NCBI RefSeq assembly: GCF_019264345.1
Contig: NZ_JAHVAO010000001.1
Span: forward strand, 1,798,001-1,862,000
DNA: 64,000 nt
DNA from: Marinobacter arenosus
GTDB lineage: Bacteria; Pseudomonadota; Gammaproteobacteria; Pseudomonadales; Oleiphilaceae
Direction: 5' to 3'
In this document: piece by piece, positions 43,094-53,520 of the stretch
How positions within the stretch are numbered: the stretch's first letter is position 1
Layout: each line of letters opens with the position of its first letter
Position numbers and translations under genes: made by a program
Notes under the pieces: model-generated
Database searches by the model: none
The model's input: the letters and a program-made list of their open reading frames with translations, nothing else
Told to the model about the DNA's origin: nothing

Positions 43094-44848
43094 TCAAGTG
43101 GTTGAGAGCAGACTGGTCAGCAGGGCCCGCAGACGGTTCGGCTTGACCGGCTTGTTCAGAATCGGCAGATACTGGGCACGCATCAGGCGCCGGGTATCGT
43201 CACTCCGGTCGGCGGTAATCACGGCCGCGGGAATGTCGCGCCCCAGTCTGCGGCGCACGGCATGGATCGCTTCGCAACCGGTCAACTCATCGTCCAGGTG
43301 ATAGTCGGCCAGAATCACCGCTGGCGCAGCGTCCGTGCCAAGACGCTCCAGAAGCGCCAGCGCACCGGCTTCACTGGGGGCCGCCAGCACCGCACAGTTC
43401 CACTGTTCCAGTAAGAGCTGCATGCTCTCAAGCACAGCCGGCTCGTTGTCGATCACCAGGATCCGGGCGCCGTTAAAACCGCCGTCGAAAGCCTGAAGGC
43501 TTTGGGGTTGCGCCACCGACTGGCGTTGAAGGACATGCTCCACCGGCAGGCTGACCATAAACCGGGAGCCTTGTCCCGGTCGTGACGCCACGTCGATGTC
43601 ATAGCCCAGCACCCGAACCATCCGTTCGACGATGGCCAACCCCAGCCCGACGCCCTGACGACCGCCGGTGCCCTGCGGCAACAACTGGTGGAACTCGGTG
43701 AAGATATCCCGCAATTTACCGGCCTCGATACCAACACCGGTGTCCCAGATTTCAATCCGGAACTGCTCGCCACGGCGACGGAGTCCCAACAGGACACCGC
43801 CGCTGCGGGTGTAGCGAAAAGCATTGCTCAACAGGTTGCGCACAATGCGAGTCAGCATGCGCTGATCGGTTCTGACCAGCGCCGCCCGGGCGTGGACCCG
43901 GAAATCCAGGCCAGCGTTGGTGGCAACCGCGTCAAACTCCTCGCCCAACCCCTTAAGCAGGGCCTCCAGATCGGTGATCACGAGGTCCGGCTGCATCGCC
44001 TGCTGGTCCAGCTTGGAAATGTCCAGCAGGTCCGCCAGCAGGTCCTCGGCGCCTTCCAGGGCCCGATGCACCTGGTGCACCATCCGGCTTTCCTGTTGTG
44101 GCAGTCGGCTATCCTGCAACGCGGAGATCATCAACCGGGCGGCATTCAGCGGCTGCAGCAGGTCATGACTGGCCGCGGCCAGGTATTTGTCTTTGCTGCG
44201 ATTGGCCTCCCGGGCTGCCTCCATGGCGAGTACCAGTTCGCGTTCGACCTTTTCCCGTTCCTCGATCTGGTACCGCAGGCCCACATTGGCATTCTGCAGG
44301 GCCTCCGTGCGCTCCTCGACCCGCCGTTCAAGATCGAGATTCAGCTGCTCCAGCTTCTGCCGCGCCTGGACCCGATCGGTAATATCTGCGACGAAGGCCT
44401 CGACCACTTCCGGCCCCAGGTCGGGCCGGCGCAACAGGGTCAGCGCCACCTGCACCGGGGTCTGATCCGCCCGCCTGAGCCGCGTTTCCCGTGCGCTCAA
44501 ACGGCCCTCATCGAGCAGTTCCTGGCGAACGGCATCAAACTCCGCGGAGCTGCAGAACAGCTGTTCCCGCAGCCGGATCACCCGCTGCTTCAGCTCGTCG
44601 GCGTTCGGGTACCCGCAGATGCGGGCCATGGCCGGGTTACAGTCGAGGAAACCACCGCGGAGGTTGGCCCGGAAGATGCCGTGCAGGGCGTTCTCAAACA
44701 GCCACTTGTATCGGTTTCGCTCCTGCTCCAGCTCATCGATCCGGTCCTGAAGCGCCGGGTAATAGTTCTTGCGTACGGACTGGCTTCCCAGCCCGAGCAG
44801 ATCGCCAATTCCGTAGCCATTATCCTGATCGTCAGAGGGCTTCTTCAT
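43094..44848 (-). CDS. PAS-containing hybrid sensor histidine kinase (ErcS-like)
   Basis: A 584-residue kinase from ATG at 44848 (an alternative ATG is at 44863). It has a PAS domain (about 45-165, HGIFRANLRGGFLDCNPAMA), a coiled coil (about 165-215), a HisKA domain with phosphoacceptor in AASHDLLQPLNAARL, an HATPase with NLLSNAFRYTRSGG (N box) and GGRQGVGLGLAIVERM (G2 box), and a C-terminal receiver with LADYHLDDE as phosphoacceptor site and a conserved Lys in LNKPVKP. There is no membrane helix, so it senses a cytoplasmic signal. It overlaps ercA by 17 bases and sits where P. aeruginosa has ercS next to ercA and pqqH. Confidence 0.82.
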   Translation of the reverse strand: MKKPSDDQDNGYGIGDLLGLGSQSVRKNYYPALQDRIDELEQERNRYKWLFENALHGIFRANLRGGFLDCNPAMARICGYPNADELKQRVIRLREQLFCSSAEFDAVRQELLDEGRLSARETRLRRADQTPVQVALTLLRRPDLGPEVVEAFVADITDRVQARQKLEQLNLDLERRVEERTEALQNANVGLRYQIEEREKVERELVLAMEAAREANRSKDKYLAAASHDLLQPLNAARLMISALQDSRLPQQESRMVHQVHRALEGAEDLLADLLDISKLDQQAMQPDLVITDLEALLKGLGEEFDAVATNAGLDFRVHARAALVRTDQRMLTRIVRNLLSNAFRYTRSGGVLLGLRRRGEQFRIEIWDTGVGIEAGKLRDIFTEFHQLLPQGTGGRQGVGLGLAIVERMVRVLGYDIDVASRPGQGSRFMVSLPVEHVLQRQSVAQPQSLQAFDGGFNGARILVIDNEPAVLESMQLLLEQWNCAVLAAPSEAGALALLERLGTDAAPAVILADYHLDDELTGCEAIHAVRRRLGRDIPAAVITADRSDDTRRLMRAQYLPILNKPVKPNRLRALLTSLLSTT

Positions 44849-45995
44849 AGACAACCTGAACATCCCGCAACGACGATTTGCGGGGATTGGTTAGAATGCA
44901 GGGATCCTGCAGGGCAAAGCCCGACAGATAGGGTATGTCCGAAACCGAGACACCGAGTTTCGCCAAGCTCGTTTCGAGCCCCACCCGCTTCTTCAGCTCA
45001 ATGATGCGCTGCATCAGGCGCCGCTTGATGTCCGCCCGGCCCATGCCCCGGGTATCGATATCCATGGCCTCCGCCACCCGGCGGAACCGGTCTTCGGCGG
45101 AGCTGTAGTTATACGCCACCACATGCTCCAGCAAGAGCGCGTTGCACAGACCGTGGGGCAGATCCAGATAGCCGCCGAGGCTGTGTGACATGGCATGCAC
45201 CGCACCGAGAATGGCGTTGGAGAAAGCCAGCCCTGCCTGCATGGACGCGAGCATGATCTGTTCCCGCAGGAACGGATCGGACGTGTTGCTGATCAGCGGT
45301 TCCAGGTTGCGGTTGATCAGGCGGATCGCCTCCAGGGCGTGGGTGTCCGTCAACGGCCCGCTGCCGGTCGACACAAACGCCTCGATCGCATGCACCAGGG
45401 CATCGACACCGGTGCAGGCGGTGAGGTAGGTATCCATGGTTTCGGTCACTTCCGGATCGATCAGGGACACGTCCGGCACCACCGCCTTGCTGATGATGGA
45501 AAACTTGAACCGGCGATCGGGGTCGGAAATGATCGCGAACTGGGACACGTCGGCGGAGGTCCCGGCCGTGGTCGGAATCAGGATCAATGGCGGTGACGGG
45601 TTGGAGATGGTGTCCACGCCCTCGAACTCGAGGATATTCCGGCCGTGGGTGGCGACGATGCCAATCCCCTTGGCGCAATCCATCGGGCTGCCGCCGCCAA
45701 TGGCGACAATCACGTCGCACTCACTGGACTTGTAGAGTTCGGCGCCCTCCATCACCTCGGCGACCTTGGGGTTGGGTGACACGCCGGTAAACACGGTGGT
45801 GCGGATGCCGGCGTCGGTCAGCAGGGTGACAATTCCCTGGACCCAACCGGCGGCCGCCACCCCGGGATCGGACACCAGCAACACGTGTCTGGCGCCAAAG
45901 TTACTGGCGAAGTTGGCAACGGATTTTCGTGACCCGGCACCGAAAACGATTTCCGGGGAAACGAACTTGCGCAGAGCAGATATGTCGTGACTCAT
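44832..45995 (-). CDS. ercA: Iron-containing alcohol dehydrogenase (ErcA-like)
   Basis: A 387-residue NAD-linked group III alcohol dehydrogenase. The NAD-binding GGGSPMDCAKGIGIV (about residues 98-112), TTAGTSADVSQFAII, and the iron-binding histidines in the HAIEAF and GAVHAMSHSLGG regions with HGLCNALLLEHV are present. The gene is 43 bases downstream of the S9 peptidase gene and overlaps the sensor kinase. In Pseudomonas, ErcA is needed for normal regulation of ethanol oxidation and may serve a signalling rather than bulk catabolic role. Whether the enzyme also oxidises alcohols here is unknown. Confidence 0.85.
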   Translation of the reverse strand: MSHDISALRKFVSPEIVFGAGSRKSVANFASNFGARHVLLVSDPGVAAAGWVQGIVTLLTDAGIRTTVFTGVSPNPKVAEVMEGAELYKSSECDVIVAIGGGSPMDCAKGIGIVATHGRNILEFEGVDTISNPSPPLILIPTTAGTSADVSQFAIISDPDRRFKFSIISKAVVPDVSLIDPEVTETMDTYLTACTGVDALVHAIEAFVSTGSGPLTDTHALEAIRLINRNLEPLISNTSDPFLREQIMLASMQAGLAFSNAILGAVHAMSHSLGGYLDLPHGLCNALLLEHVVAYNYSSAEDRFRRVAEAMDIDTRGMGRADIKRRLMQRIIELKKRVGLETSLAKLGVSVSDIPYLSGFALQDPCILTNPRKSSLRDVQVVYEEAL

Positions 45996-46038
45996 CGGGC
46001 GCTCTCGATCGTTTGTTGTTATAGGAATACCCGAGAGT

Positions 46039-47961
46039 TTAACTCAAGTTATCGGCCCGGACATCGGCATTTCCGCTATGTCTCCGGTAAAAACTGCAGA
46101 GCCAATCCATGGTGCCGGCCTGGCTGCTCTGCTGGCGAAAGCCGTGCCCCTCGCCGTCGAACCAGTGCAGCTCCGGCGCTCCGCCCATGGCCCGGATCGC
46201 TCCGACCATGGCGCGGGTCTGTTCGGGCACCACCACCCGGTCCAGTCCGCCCTGGAAGAACACCACCGGGGCGGTGATGCTGGCGGCGCGGTTCAGGGGA
46301 GTGCGATCCTGCCAGCGCTCCGGGAAAGCCTCGGGCGAGCCCAGCAACCAGTCCAGGTAACCGGATTCGAACCGGTGGGTCGCGGCCCGCAGCCGCAACG
46401 GGTCGGTCACTCCGTACAGGCTGGCACCACCGGCGAACCGGTCGCTGAGCACCAGCGCCATGAGCGCGGTGTAGCCGCCGGAACTGCGGCCCTGAATAAA
46501 GACCCGATCGCCGTCTACCAGACCGAGGTGCGCCAGATGGTTGGCCGCACGCCCCATATCCTCGACATCGGCCTCCCCCCAGCGACCGGCGAGGGCCATC
46601 CGGAAGGCGCGGCCAAACCCGGTACTGCCCCGGTAGTTGATTTCCGCCACCGCAAACCCCCGCTGGCACCAGAACTGAATCTGGGGATTGAACACCGGAT
46701 AAGCGGCCGATGTCGGCCCCCCGTGGGCGATCAGTATCAGCGGCGGCCGCTCATCGGCCATCGGCTCGGGGCGGTACAGGAATCCCTGAACGGGCAGTCG
46801 CCCACCGCTATCCGCCGGAACGACGACATTCTGCGGACGCACCACCGGCCAGGTGTCCCAGGGCACCTCGCCGCCGGCCACAATCTGGAGCTCACCGGTC
46901 GTTGCGGAAATCTTCAGCACGGCATCCAGCGTGACATCGGACCGGGCAACGCAATAAACGTGATCGTCGACACTTTGAACGCAGCGAAAATCGGTGTACT
47001 GACAGGCTCGCCGCTCCGGCGTTTCCGTTGCCAGCCGCTGCAGCCACAGCTCGGCGACGCCCTGCCGATAACGGACCCGCGCCCAGCCTCCCCCGGGCAA
47101 ACCGCAATGGTGTCGTTCACCCAGCTGCCAGGGCGCATTGGCATGATCCAGGGCGGGCGCATCCGTGGACGACCAGACGCCCACCTCGCCGTGACTCAGG
47201 AACCGGTAGGGCTGCCACCAGCCCTCATGATCCGAGAACAGCCACAAATCCTCGCCGTAAAACACCGGCTGTTGAACGCTGGCCTCCACCGGTGGTGCCC
47301 AGGCCCGGGTGTTGTAGAGGGAGCCGTCGTCGTTGATCTCCGCGGTCCAGAGTATCGACTGAATCCAGGGCATGTCCGGCAGTTGCCAGCTAACCCAGGC
47401 CAGTGTGCGGCCATCCGGTGACAGCGCCGGAGCGCTGTAGAAATCCTGCCCCTGGTGAAGAATCGACAGCTGCCCCGCGTCGTCTATGGCGACCAACTGC
47501 TGGCAGGCATCGCCCTCCCGCACGGCCAGCACCCGCGAGCGACGGGTATCGGCCACCAGACCACCAAAGGCTCCGGATTCAGTCGTCGACAGGACCCGTT
47601 GACTGCCGTCATCGAGATCAACGCGCACCACCTGCTGCTGTTCCGATACCGCGTACAGGCAACCGGCCCCGGCACACAGGGCGCCGCCACCATAGCCATT
47701 GACCCGGCTGCGCACCTGCAGGGTGCCGGCGGGCCGGGTGATGCCTCGGTCCGCCAGGCCCACAATCACGGCACCACCGAGGGCCGGATCGAACTCCAGC
47801 CAGAAAACGCCCGAGTCGGAGACCACGAGTTCACCCCGCTGTGTGAGTGCAGCGGCGGCTTGCCAGGCACTGAGGGGCGGTTGCGTGTTGTTCGCGGTGG
47901 CGAAGGCGTCAGCGGATTCGGCGCATTCAGCCCCGAAAGAATAGCCGTGAATTGTTCGCAT
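46039..47961 (-). CDS. pqqH: S9 prolyl oligopeptidase-family peptidase (PqqH-like)
   Basis: A 640-residue protein with an N-terminal beta-propeller (about residues 1-370, repeats such as [16 protein letters not shown]) and a C-terminal alpha/beta-hydrolase peptidase with GRSSGGYTA (nucleophile Ser), an Asp in [11 protein letters not shown] and a His in [10 protein letters not shown], a complete triad. It overlaps pqqE by 35 bases. In Pseudomonas the same position is occupied by pqqH, a peptidase thought to help process the PqqA-derived precursor. No M16 peptidase (PqqF/G) is visible here, so this may be the only dedicated protease of the cluster. Confidence 0.82.
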   Translation of the reverse strand: MRTIHGYSFGAECAESADAFATANNTQPPLSAWQAAAALTQRGELVVSDSGVFWLEFDPALGGAVIVGLADRGITRPAGTLQVRSRVNGYGGGALCAGAGCLYAVSEQQQVVRVDLDDGSQRVLSTTESGAFGGLVADTRRSRVLAVREGDACQQLVAIDDAGQLSILHQGQDFYSAPALSPDGRTLAWVSWQLPDMPWIQSILWTAEINDDGSLYNTRAWAPPVEASVQQPVFYGEDLWLFSDHEGWWQPYRFLSHGEVGVWSSTDAPALDHANAPWQLGERHHCGLPGGGWARVRYRQGVAELWLQRLATETPERRACQYTDFRCVQSVDDHVYCVARSDVTLDAVLKISATTGELQIVAGGEVPWDTWPVVRPQNVVVPADSGGRLPVQGFLYRPEPMADERPPLILIAHGGPTSAAYPVFNPQIQFWCQRGFAVAEINYRGSTGFGRAFRMALAGRWGEADVEDMGRAANHLAHLGLVDGDRVFIQGRSSGGYTALMALVLSDRFAGGASLYGVTDPLRLRAATHRFESGYLDWLLGSPEAFPERWQDRTPLNRAASITAPVVFFQGGLDRVVVPEQTRAMVGAIRAMGGAPELHWFDGEGHGFRQQSSQAGTMDWLCSFYRRHSGNADVRADNLS

Positions 47962-49075
47962 TTCGGAAGGTTAACTCCTCGATGCCGGCCGTGGCGTGAT
48001 CCGCGGCTCTCCTGGCCGCAAGAATCCGATCGTGATGGGGTGACTTGCTACAGACCGGGTCGGCGTTGTCGGCGTTTCCGGTCAGCAGGTAGGCCTGGCA
48101 GCGACAACCGCCGAAGTCTTTGCCTTTCTCGTCGCAGGAGCGGCAGGGCTCCGGCATCCAGCTGTCGCCCCGGTAGTGATTGAAACCGGGGCTGTCGTAC
48201 CAGATGGTTCGCAATTCGGTGTCCCGCACGTTGGGGAATTCGATGGGCAGCAACCGGGCGCTGTGGCACGGCAGTGCGGTGCCATCCGGGGCTACCGTCA
48301 GGAACAGGCTGCCCCAGCCATTCATGCAGGCTTTCGGGCGTTCTTCGTAATAGTCGGGCGTCACGAAGATCAGTTTCATGGCCGATCCATCCGCCTCCAA
48401 CCGGCGACGGTAAGCGTTCACTTCCGCCTCGGCCTTTTCCAGCTGCGACCGGGACGGCATCAGGCCCTCCCGGTTCTCGAACGCCCAGCCGTAATACTGG
48501 CAGGTGGCCAGCTCGACATAGTCCGCGCCCAGCCGGTCACACAGATCGATGATGTCGGTCATCTGGTGAATGTTGTGGCGGTGGATCACGAAGTTCAGCA
48601 CCATCGGGTAACCGGCTTCCTTCACCGCCCGCGCCATCGCCAGCTTCTGGTCGAACGCCTTGCGCGAGCCGGCAACCGCGTTGTTCAGCTCCGGATCGGA
48701 GGCCTGGAAACTGACCTGGATATGATCCAGCCCGGCGTCGGCAAAAGCCGCCACCTTGGCCTCATTCAAACCCAGTCCGGAGGTGATCAGATTGGTGTAG
48801 TACCCAAGGTGCCGGGCCTCGGCGATCAACTCGGGCAAATCCGGTCGCACCAGCGGTTCGCCACCGGAAAAGCCCAGCTGGGCCGCGCCCATGGCGCGCC
48901 CCTGACGCAGCACGCTGACCCACTGCTCGGTGCTCAGCTCCTGCTCGGTCTGGGCAAAGTCGAGCGGATTGGAACAGTAGGGACATTGCAGCGGACAGCG
49001 ATAGGTCAACTCCGCCAGCAGCCAGAGTGGCGGGCCAACGGAAGCGGCGGACTGGTCGGATGGGGCGGTGGTCAT
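47927..49075 (-). CDS. pqqE: PqqA peptide cyclase PqqE (radical SAM/SPASM)
   Basis: A 382-residue radical SAM enzyme. The cluster motif CPLQCPYC (CX3CX2C, about residues 27-34) and [13 protein letters not shown] bind the 4Fe-4S cluster and SAM. The SPASM region has the cysteines [34 protein letters not shown] that hold auxiliary clusters. It makes the Glu-Tyr carbon-carbon link in PqqA. The start overlaps the end of pqqD by 4 bases, reflecting that PqqD delivers PqqA to PqqE. Confidence 0.96.
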   Translation of the reverse strand: MTTAPSDQSAASVGPPLWLLAELTYRCPLQCPYCSNPLDFAQTEQELSTEQWVSVLRQGRAMGAAQLGFSGGEPLVRPDLPELIAEARHLGYYTNLITSGLGLNEAKVAAFADAGLDHIQVSFQASDPELNNAVAGSRKAFDQKLAMARAVKEAGYPMVLNFVIHRHNIHQMTDIIDLCDRLGADYVELATCQYYGWAFENREGLMPSRSQLEKAEAEVNAYRRRLEADGSAMKLIFVTPDYYEERPKACMNGWGSLFLTVAPDGTALPCHSARLLPIEFPNVRDTELRTIWYDSPGFNHYRGDSWMPEPCRSCDEKGKDFGGCRCQAYLLTGNADNADPVCSKSPHHDRILAARRAADHATAGIEELTFRNANNSRLFFRG

Positions 49076-49347
49076 GTCAGGTCAATCCAGTGTTGCTGTT
49101 GGGCATCCTGCAGGAACTCGGTCACGTCCTGAGCCAGGGCGCCGGCTTCCGGAAACTTCTGTTCCAGTGACGCCACGATATCGGCCACCCTGCGCTCGCC
49201 GTTCACCTCATTGAGGATGGCGCCGGCGCTGCCATTGAGTTTGACCATGCCCTCCGGATACAGCAGCACATAGGACTCCTGGGCCGGCTCCCACTGGAAG
49301 CGGAAGCCCCGGCGAAATTTCGGGGTCCGGGCCATCACGTCATCCAT
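49072..49347 (-). CDS. pqqD: PQQ biosynthesis peptide chaperone PqqD
   Basis: A 91-residue protein; ATG at 49347 overlaps the pqqC stop by one base (TGATG). The sequence [20 protein letters not shown] and [20 protein letters not shown] match the PqqD family, with the winged-helix fold used as a RiPP recognition element. It binds the PqqA precursor and hands it to PqqE. A frame reaching further upstream overlaps pqqC and is not needed. Confidence 0.93.
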   Translation of the reverse strand: MDDVMARTPKFRRGFRFQWEPAQESYVLLYPEGMVKLNGSAGAILNEVNGERRVADIVASLEQKFPEAGALAQDVTEFLQDAQQQHWIDLT

Positions 49348-50102
49348 CACAGCCCCCGGTGCCACACTTGTTGATCGGTGACTGTGTGGTACGGCGGCGT
49401 TTGATGCATGTAAGCCATAGTCAGCGCATCCAACATAGACCATAGGATATCCAGCTTGAATTGAAGTATGTCCAGGGCCCGGGCCTGATCGGCCTGCGAC
49501 GTGAAATGATCCAGCGTGATCGTGAGCCCGTGCTCGACATCGCGCCGGGCCTCGGACAGACGCTTGCGGAAATAGCTGTAGCCGGTTTCCTCGATCCAGG
49601 GATAATGCTGGGGCCAGCTGTCCAGGCGCGACTGGTGGATTTCCGGCGCGAACAGCTCGGTCAGCGACGAGCAGGCCGCTTCCTGCCAGGTCGCCCGGCG
49701 GGCAAAATTCAGGTAGGCGTCCACCGCGAACCGGACGCCGGGCAGCACGTGGCGCTGATCCGTCACTTCCTCCCGGGTCAGTCCCACCGCCTCCGCCAGG
49801 CACAGCCAGGCTTCGATACCGCCCTCGTCTCCCTCATGCCCGTCATGATCCAGGATCCGTTGCAGCCACATCCGGCGCACAGTCGCATCTGGGCAATTGG
49901 CCATGATCGCGGCGTCTTTCCGGGGGATGTTGATCTGGTAGTAGTACCGGTTCGCCACCCAGCCGCGGATCTGCTCAGGTGTGCACTGCCCGCCATACAT
50001 GGCCTTATGGTAAGGGTGGTGGATGTGGTAGAAACGCCCTTTGTCGCGCAGGGCCTGTTCGAAATCCTGACGGTTCATGGCCGTCGTGGCGATGGCGTTC
50101 AT
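49347..50102 (-). CDS. pqqC: Pyrroloquinoline-quinone synthase PqqC
   Basis: A 251-residue all-helical oxidase, cofactor-free. Motifs [38 protein letters not shown] and [20 protein letters not shown] are family-typical; the active-site His/Tyr/Arg/Lys residues lie in these stretches. It catalyses the last ring closure and eight-electron oxidation to PQQ. It overlaps pqqB by 4 bases and pqqD by one, so translation is coupled. Confidence 0.96.
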   Translation of the reverse strand: MNAIATTAMNRQDFEQALRDKGRFYHIHHPYHKAMYGGQCTPEQIRGWVANRYYYQINIPRKDAAIMANCPDATVRRMWLQRILDHDGHEGDEGGIEAWLCLAEAVGLTREEVTDQRHVLPGVRFAVDAYLNFARRATWQEAACSSLTELFAPEIHQSRLDSWPQHYPWIEETGYSYFRKRLSEARRDVEHGLTITLDHFTSQADQARALDILQFKLDILWSMLDALTMAYMHQTPPYHTVTDQQVWHRGL

Positions 50103-51028
50103 GGCTGCCCCGACAAATCGATGTGCATTCCGTCCCAGGCGACGTCAATACCGTGTCGTAACAGCTCGGCACGTTCGGACGAATCCTCGTCCAGGATCGG
50201 GTTGGTGTTGTTGATGTGTATCAGGATCTTGCGCTCGGCCGGCATGCTATCGAGAACCTCAATCATCCCGCCCGGCCCAAACTGCGCCAGGTGTCCCATG
50301 GCCTGACCGGTCTTGGTGCCGACTTCCTGGCGAATCATCTCGTCGTCGTGCCAGACGGTTCCGTCCACCAGCAAGACATCGGCCCGCTTCATCCAGTCCA
50401 GAATGCGCTGGTCCGGTTCGCCAAGGCCAGGCGCGTAGAGCACCGTCTGACCGGTGCAGATGTCTTCGAGAAACACGCCGATGTTGTCGCCGGGATGCGG
50501 GTTGTCCCGGCGCGGTGAATACGGTGGCGCGTTGCTGAGCAGGGGAATGGCCGTCAGCCGGATCGACGGGGCACAGGGAATGGTAAACGGCACCTGCTCG
50601 GTCGCTTCGATCGGCTGCCAGTTCAACCCGCCGTTCCAGTGTTCCAGCATGCGGAACAATGGGAAACCGCCGCTCAGATCCTCGTGCACCTGGGCGGTAC
50701 ACCAGACGTCGATCGGCAGCCCCTCCCGCAACGACAGCAGGCCGGTGGTGTGATCCACCTGGCTGTCCATCAGCAGGATGGCGTCAATGCCGGTGTCGCG
50801 CAGGGCCCGGGCCGGCTGCATGGCATCGAACGACGCCAGTTGGGCCCGGATATCCGGCGAGGCATTGAACAGAATCCAGTGTTCGCCGTCCTCACTGACG
50901 GCAATGGAAGACTGGGTTCTGGCCTTGGCGTTCAGGGTGCCGCTGCGGAATCCGGCGCAATTGGCGCAATTGCAATTCCACTGGGGAAAACCACCGCCGG
51001 CGGCGGAACCGAGGACATGAATCTGCAT
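50099..51028 (-). CDS. pqqB: PQQ biosynthesis protein PqqB (metallo-hydrolase fold)
   Basis: A 309-residue protein from the ATG at 51028 (GCAGGAAACTCC region upstream is weak but the family N-terminus [19 protein letters not shown] starts here). It contains the zinc-binding CNCANC of PqqB and the metallo-beta-lactamase-like stretch [18 protein letters not shown]. PqqB hydroxylates the intermediate on the way to PQQ. The frame extends upstream to 51121, but that overlaps pqqA and is not used. It starts 55 bases after pqqA. Confidence 0.95.
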   Translation of the reverse strand: MQIHVLGSAAGGGFPQWNCNCANCAGFRSGTLNAKARTQSSIAVSEDGEHWILFNASPDIRAQLASFDAMQPARALRDTGIDAILLMDSQVDHTTGLLSLREGLPIDVWCTAQVHEDLSGGFPLFRMLEHWNGGLNWQPIEATEQVPFTIPCAPSIRLTAIPLLSNAPPYSPRRDNPHPGDNIGVFLEDICTGQTVLYAPGLGEPDQRILDWMKRADVLLVDGTVWHDDEMIRQEVGTKTGQAMGHLAQFGPGGMIEVLDSMPAERKILIHINNTNPILDEDSSERAELLRHGIDVAWDGMHIDLSGQP

Positions 51029-51083
51029 GCAGGAAACTCCGAAACGAAAACGGCCAGCGCGAAGTGCTGGCCGTCCGGTCTTC

Positions 51084-51155
51084 TCAGCGGTTGGCGAAGT
51101 ACATGGTGACTTCGAACCCAATGCGCAGATCTTCGTAGGCTGGTTTGGTCCACAT
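51084..51155 (-). CDS. pqqA: PQQ precursor peptide PqqA
   Basis: A 23-residue peptide ([20 protein letters not shown], then ANR). Glu15 and Tyr19 in the E-x3-Y spacing are the residues joined and converted to PQQ; the N-terminal MWTKP and the C-terminal NR are also typical. It is a single short gene followed by pqqB, first in the pqq operon. The upstream aldehyde dehydrogenase gene lies 336 bases away with its own terminator, so pqqA probably has its own promoter. Confidence 0.95.
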   Translation of the reverse strand: MWTKPAYEDLRIGFEVTMYFANR

Positions 51156-51491
51156 AATGCTCACCTCTTGTCTTGTCGTCGTTGTTAGGCGTTGATGCTG
51201 CATTATCAGTCTAGCCGATAACTCACTAACCATCGTAGCGGCGTGGTATCCACCTCCATATGCTACTTTGGCACTGTTTTCCGGGGTTCAAAAGGCGCAT
51301 CCCGGCGTGTCCGCCCGCACCGGATTCACGGCCACAAAAAAGGCCCTGGGACGGGCCAAAAGAGAGTGACAGAAAACCCAAAACTTCCGCGGAAGTGTCC
51401 CCGGCCAGACGCCGGGGACAGGAAGGTGCACATCCACTGTGCTGACTCACCCACGGGCCCGTGTGGCAGGACCCGTTACCTCAGTGATCGA
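51156..51491. promoter_or_regulatory. exaC-pqqA intergenic region
   Basis: No gene is supported. It must hold the pqqA promoter and the terminator of the aldehyde dehydrogenase gene. A terminator is clear (next entry). A second perfect hairpin, TGTCCCCGG (51396-51404) with CCGGGGACA (51412-51420), has no T-run and may be a transcription or mRNA-stability element. Confidence 0.5.
51336..51357 (-). terminator. Terminator downstream of the aldehyde dehydrogenase gene
   Basis: On the minus strand GGCCC and GGGCC (51353-51357 and 51342-51346) form a stem with a six-base loop followed by a run of six T. It lies about 135 bases after the dehydrogenase stop and before pqqA, so it separates the two transcripts. 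Confidence 0.7.
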
Positions 51492-53012
51492 TCAGAAGAA
51501 ACCCAGTGGGTTGGTGTCGTAGCTCACCAGCATGTTCTTGGTCTGCTGGTAGTGCTCGAGCGCCATCTTGTGGGTCTCACGGCCAACGCCGGACTTTTTG
51601 TAGCCACCGAAGGCCGCGTGCGCCGGGTAGGCGTGGTAACAGTTCATCCAGACCCGTCCGGCCTGGATGGCACGCCCCATGCGGTAGGCCCGGTTGGTAT
51701 CGCGGGTCCAGACGCCGGCACCCAGACCAAACTCGGTGTCGTTGGCGATGGCCAGGGCTTCTTCCTCGGTCTTGAAGGTGGTCACACCGACCACCGGTCC
51801 GAAGATTTCTTCCTGGAACACACGCATCTTGTTGTCGCCCTTGAACAGGGTCGGCTGGATGTAGAAACCGTCATTGAACTCCTCGCCCAGGTCTTCCCGG
51901 TCGCCACCGGTCAGCACCACGGCGCCCTCTTCCTTACCAATGGCCAGGTAGGACATGATCTTGTCGAACTGTTCCTTGGACGCCTGGGCGCCCACCTGGA
52001 CGTCGGTGTCCAGCGGGTTGCCACGTTTGATGGCCTTGGTGCGCTCGACCACCTTCTGCATGAACTCCTCAAACATGTCTTCCTGTACCAGCGCGCGGGA
52101 CGGGCAGGTGCAGACCTCACCCTGGTTGAAGAACGCCAGCACCAGGCCTTCGACGCACTTGTCGATGAACTCGGGCTCGGCCTTCATCACGTCGGAGAAG
52201 TAGATGTTGGGGGACTTGCCACCCAATTCCACGGTCGACGGAATGATGTTCTCGGCCGCGCACTTGAGGATGTGGGAGCCAACCGGGGTGGAGCCGGTGA
52301 AGGCAATCTTGGCAATGCGCTTGCTGGTCGCCAGGGCCTGACCGGCTTCGATGCCGTAGCCGTTGACGATGTTCAGCACACCCGGCGGCAACAGGTCGCC
52401 GATGATTTCCATCAGCACCAGGATGCTGGCAGGGGTCTGCTCGGCCGGCTTGAGCACGGTGCAGTTACCGGCCGCCAGGCACGGGCCCAGCTTCCAGGCC
52501 GCCATCAACAATGGGAAGTTCCAGGGAATGATCTGGCCCACCACGCCCAGGGGCTCGTGGAAATGGTACGCCACGGTGTTGGCGTCGATCTCGCCCAGAT
52601 GGCCTTCCTGCGCCCGCAGGCAGCCGGCGAAATAGCGGAAGTGATCGGCCGCCAGCGGAATGTCCGCATTCAGGGTTTCACGGACCGCCTTGCCGTTGTC
52701 CCAGGTTTCCGCGACCGCCAGTTTCTCCAGGTTCGCTTCAATGCGGTCTGCAATTTTCAGGAGAATGTTGGAGCGCTCCTGGACCGATGTTTTGCCCCAG
52801 GCCGGTGCAGCCTTGTGGGCGGCATCCAGCGCCACTTCGATGTCTTCGGCGGTGGAGCGGGGAATCTCACAGATCACATCACCGGTCACCGGGGTGATGT
52901 TCTCGAAGTACTGACCCTTCACCGGGGCAACCCACTCGCCACCGATGTAGTTCTCATAACGGGATTTGAAAGAAACGACGGAGCCATCCTTTCCTGGTTG
53001 TGCGTAGATCAT
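51492..53012 (-). CDS. exaC: NAD-dependent acetaldehyde dehydrogenase (ExaC-like)
   Basis: A 506-residue aldehyde dehydrogenase from ATG at 53012. The catalytic glutamate lies in [12 protein letters not shown] (about residue 265) and the catalytic cysteine in [16 protein letters not shown] (about 305). NAD-binding stretches [20 protein letters not shown] and [12 protein letters not shown] are present. In Pseudomonas, ExaC oxidises the acetaldehyde produced by PQQ alcohol dehydrogenase and lies next to the pqq genes, as here. A PQQ dehydrogenase (exaA) and its cytochrome are not in this window. Confidence 0.9.
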   Translation of the reverse strand: MIYAQPGKDGSVVSFKSRYENYIGGEWVAPVKGQYFENITPVTGDVICEIPRSTAEDIEVALDAAHKAAPAWGKTSVQERSNILLKIADRIEANLEKLAVAETWDNGKAVRETLNADIPLAADHFRYFAGCLRAQEGHLGEIDANTVAYHFHEPLGVVGQIIPWNFPLLMAAWKLGPCLAAGNCTVLKPAEQTPASILVLMEIIGDLLPPGVLNIVNGYGIEAGQALATSKRIAKIAFTGSTPVGSHILKCAAENIIPSTVELGGKSPNIYFSDVMKAEPEFIDKCVEGLVLAFFNQGEVCTCPSRALVQEDMFEEFMQKVVERTKAIKRGNPLDTDVQVGAQASKEQFDKIMSYLAIGKEEGAVVLTGGDREDLGEEFNDGFYIQPTLFKGDNKMRVFQEEIFGPVVGVTTFKTEEEALAIANDTEFGLGAGVWTRDTNRAYRMGRAIQAGRVWMNCYHAYPAHAAFGGYKKSGVGRETHKMALEHYQQTKNMLVSYDTNPLGFF

Positions 53013-53350
53013 GGTCTCGACCTCTTGTTGTGTTTGTCGCTGGCAACGCGGCCTGTCGCGCTTACTCATTCAATGTAGACCCCAACCCGGGGAAGGTGAA
53101 TGATTCGATGGGGGCGAAAAACTCCTCCCTTGGTAGTAGTTGCCGGAATCCACGGCCGGGCTGTCCCGCTCTCCGGCGTGCACCGCAAGGGTGCGGGCGC
53201 CCCGGCAGGACGCACGCAAATCCGGCGAGCCGCAATGAAATCACGCAAAAACAGACAGTTGGGAGATTGGCACAGACACTGCAATGTCTTCATCACGCAG
53301 CGAGAAGTCGGTTACTGAAACCACAATCAAAGCGCGACAATCTGACAAAT
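53013..53350. promoter_or_regulatory. Divergent intergenic region upstream of exaC and the riboswitch
   Basis: About 340 bases with no supported gene; short open frames overlap each other and lack ribosome-binding sites. It should contain the leftward exaC promoter and the rightward promoter of the guanidine operon. Several GC-rich short inverted repeats exist around 53150-53210, but none is strong enough to name. Confidence 0.5.
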
Positions 53351-53462
53351 GGTCAACTAGGGTTCCGGCCTGCCCTTCCCCGAACGGGGACCGCAGGCGA
53401 CTGGTCCGAGAGTTGACGGCCTTTTCCAAGGCTACACGGCGGGACAAAAGCCCGGGAGGATC
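53351..53462 (+). promoter_or_regulatory. Guanidine-I (ykkC) riboswitch
   Basis: The stretch carries the conserved ykkC aptamer elements in order: CTAGGGTTCCGG (from about 53357), then after a variable stem ACTGGTCCGAGAG (from about 53400), a paired GGCCTTTTCCAAGGC stem, and ACACGGCGGGA...AAAAGCCCGGGAGG (53434-53459). These are invariant in the guanidine-sensing class. It lies 60 bases upstream of DUF1989 proteins and a carboxylase. Guanidine-I riboswitches turn expression on when guanidine binds, so the operon is probably induced by guanidine. The exact switching helix downstream is not resolved. Confidence 0.93.
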
Positions 53463-53520
53463 GTTCAGTTACTGACGCCTCTCGTGTTTTTGAAACACAC
53501 CCAGCCATGAGGAAAAGGTT

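Noticed and set aside
51396..51420. Second hairpin near exaC as a terminator
   Set aside because: It is a perfect 9-bp stem but lacks a T-run on either strand, so it is mentioned only in the intergenic description.
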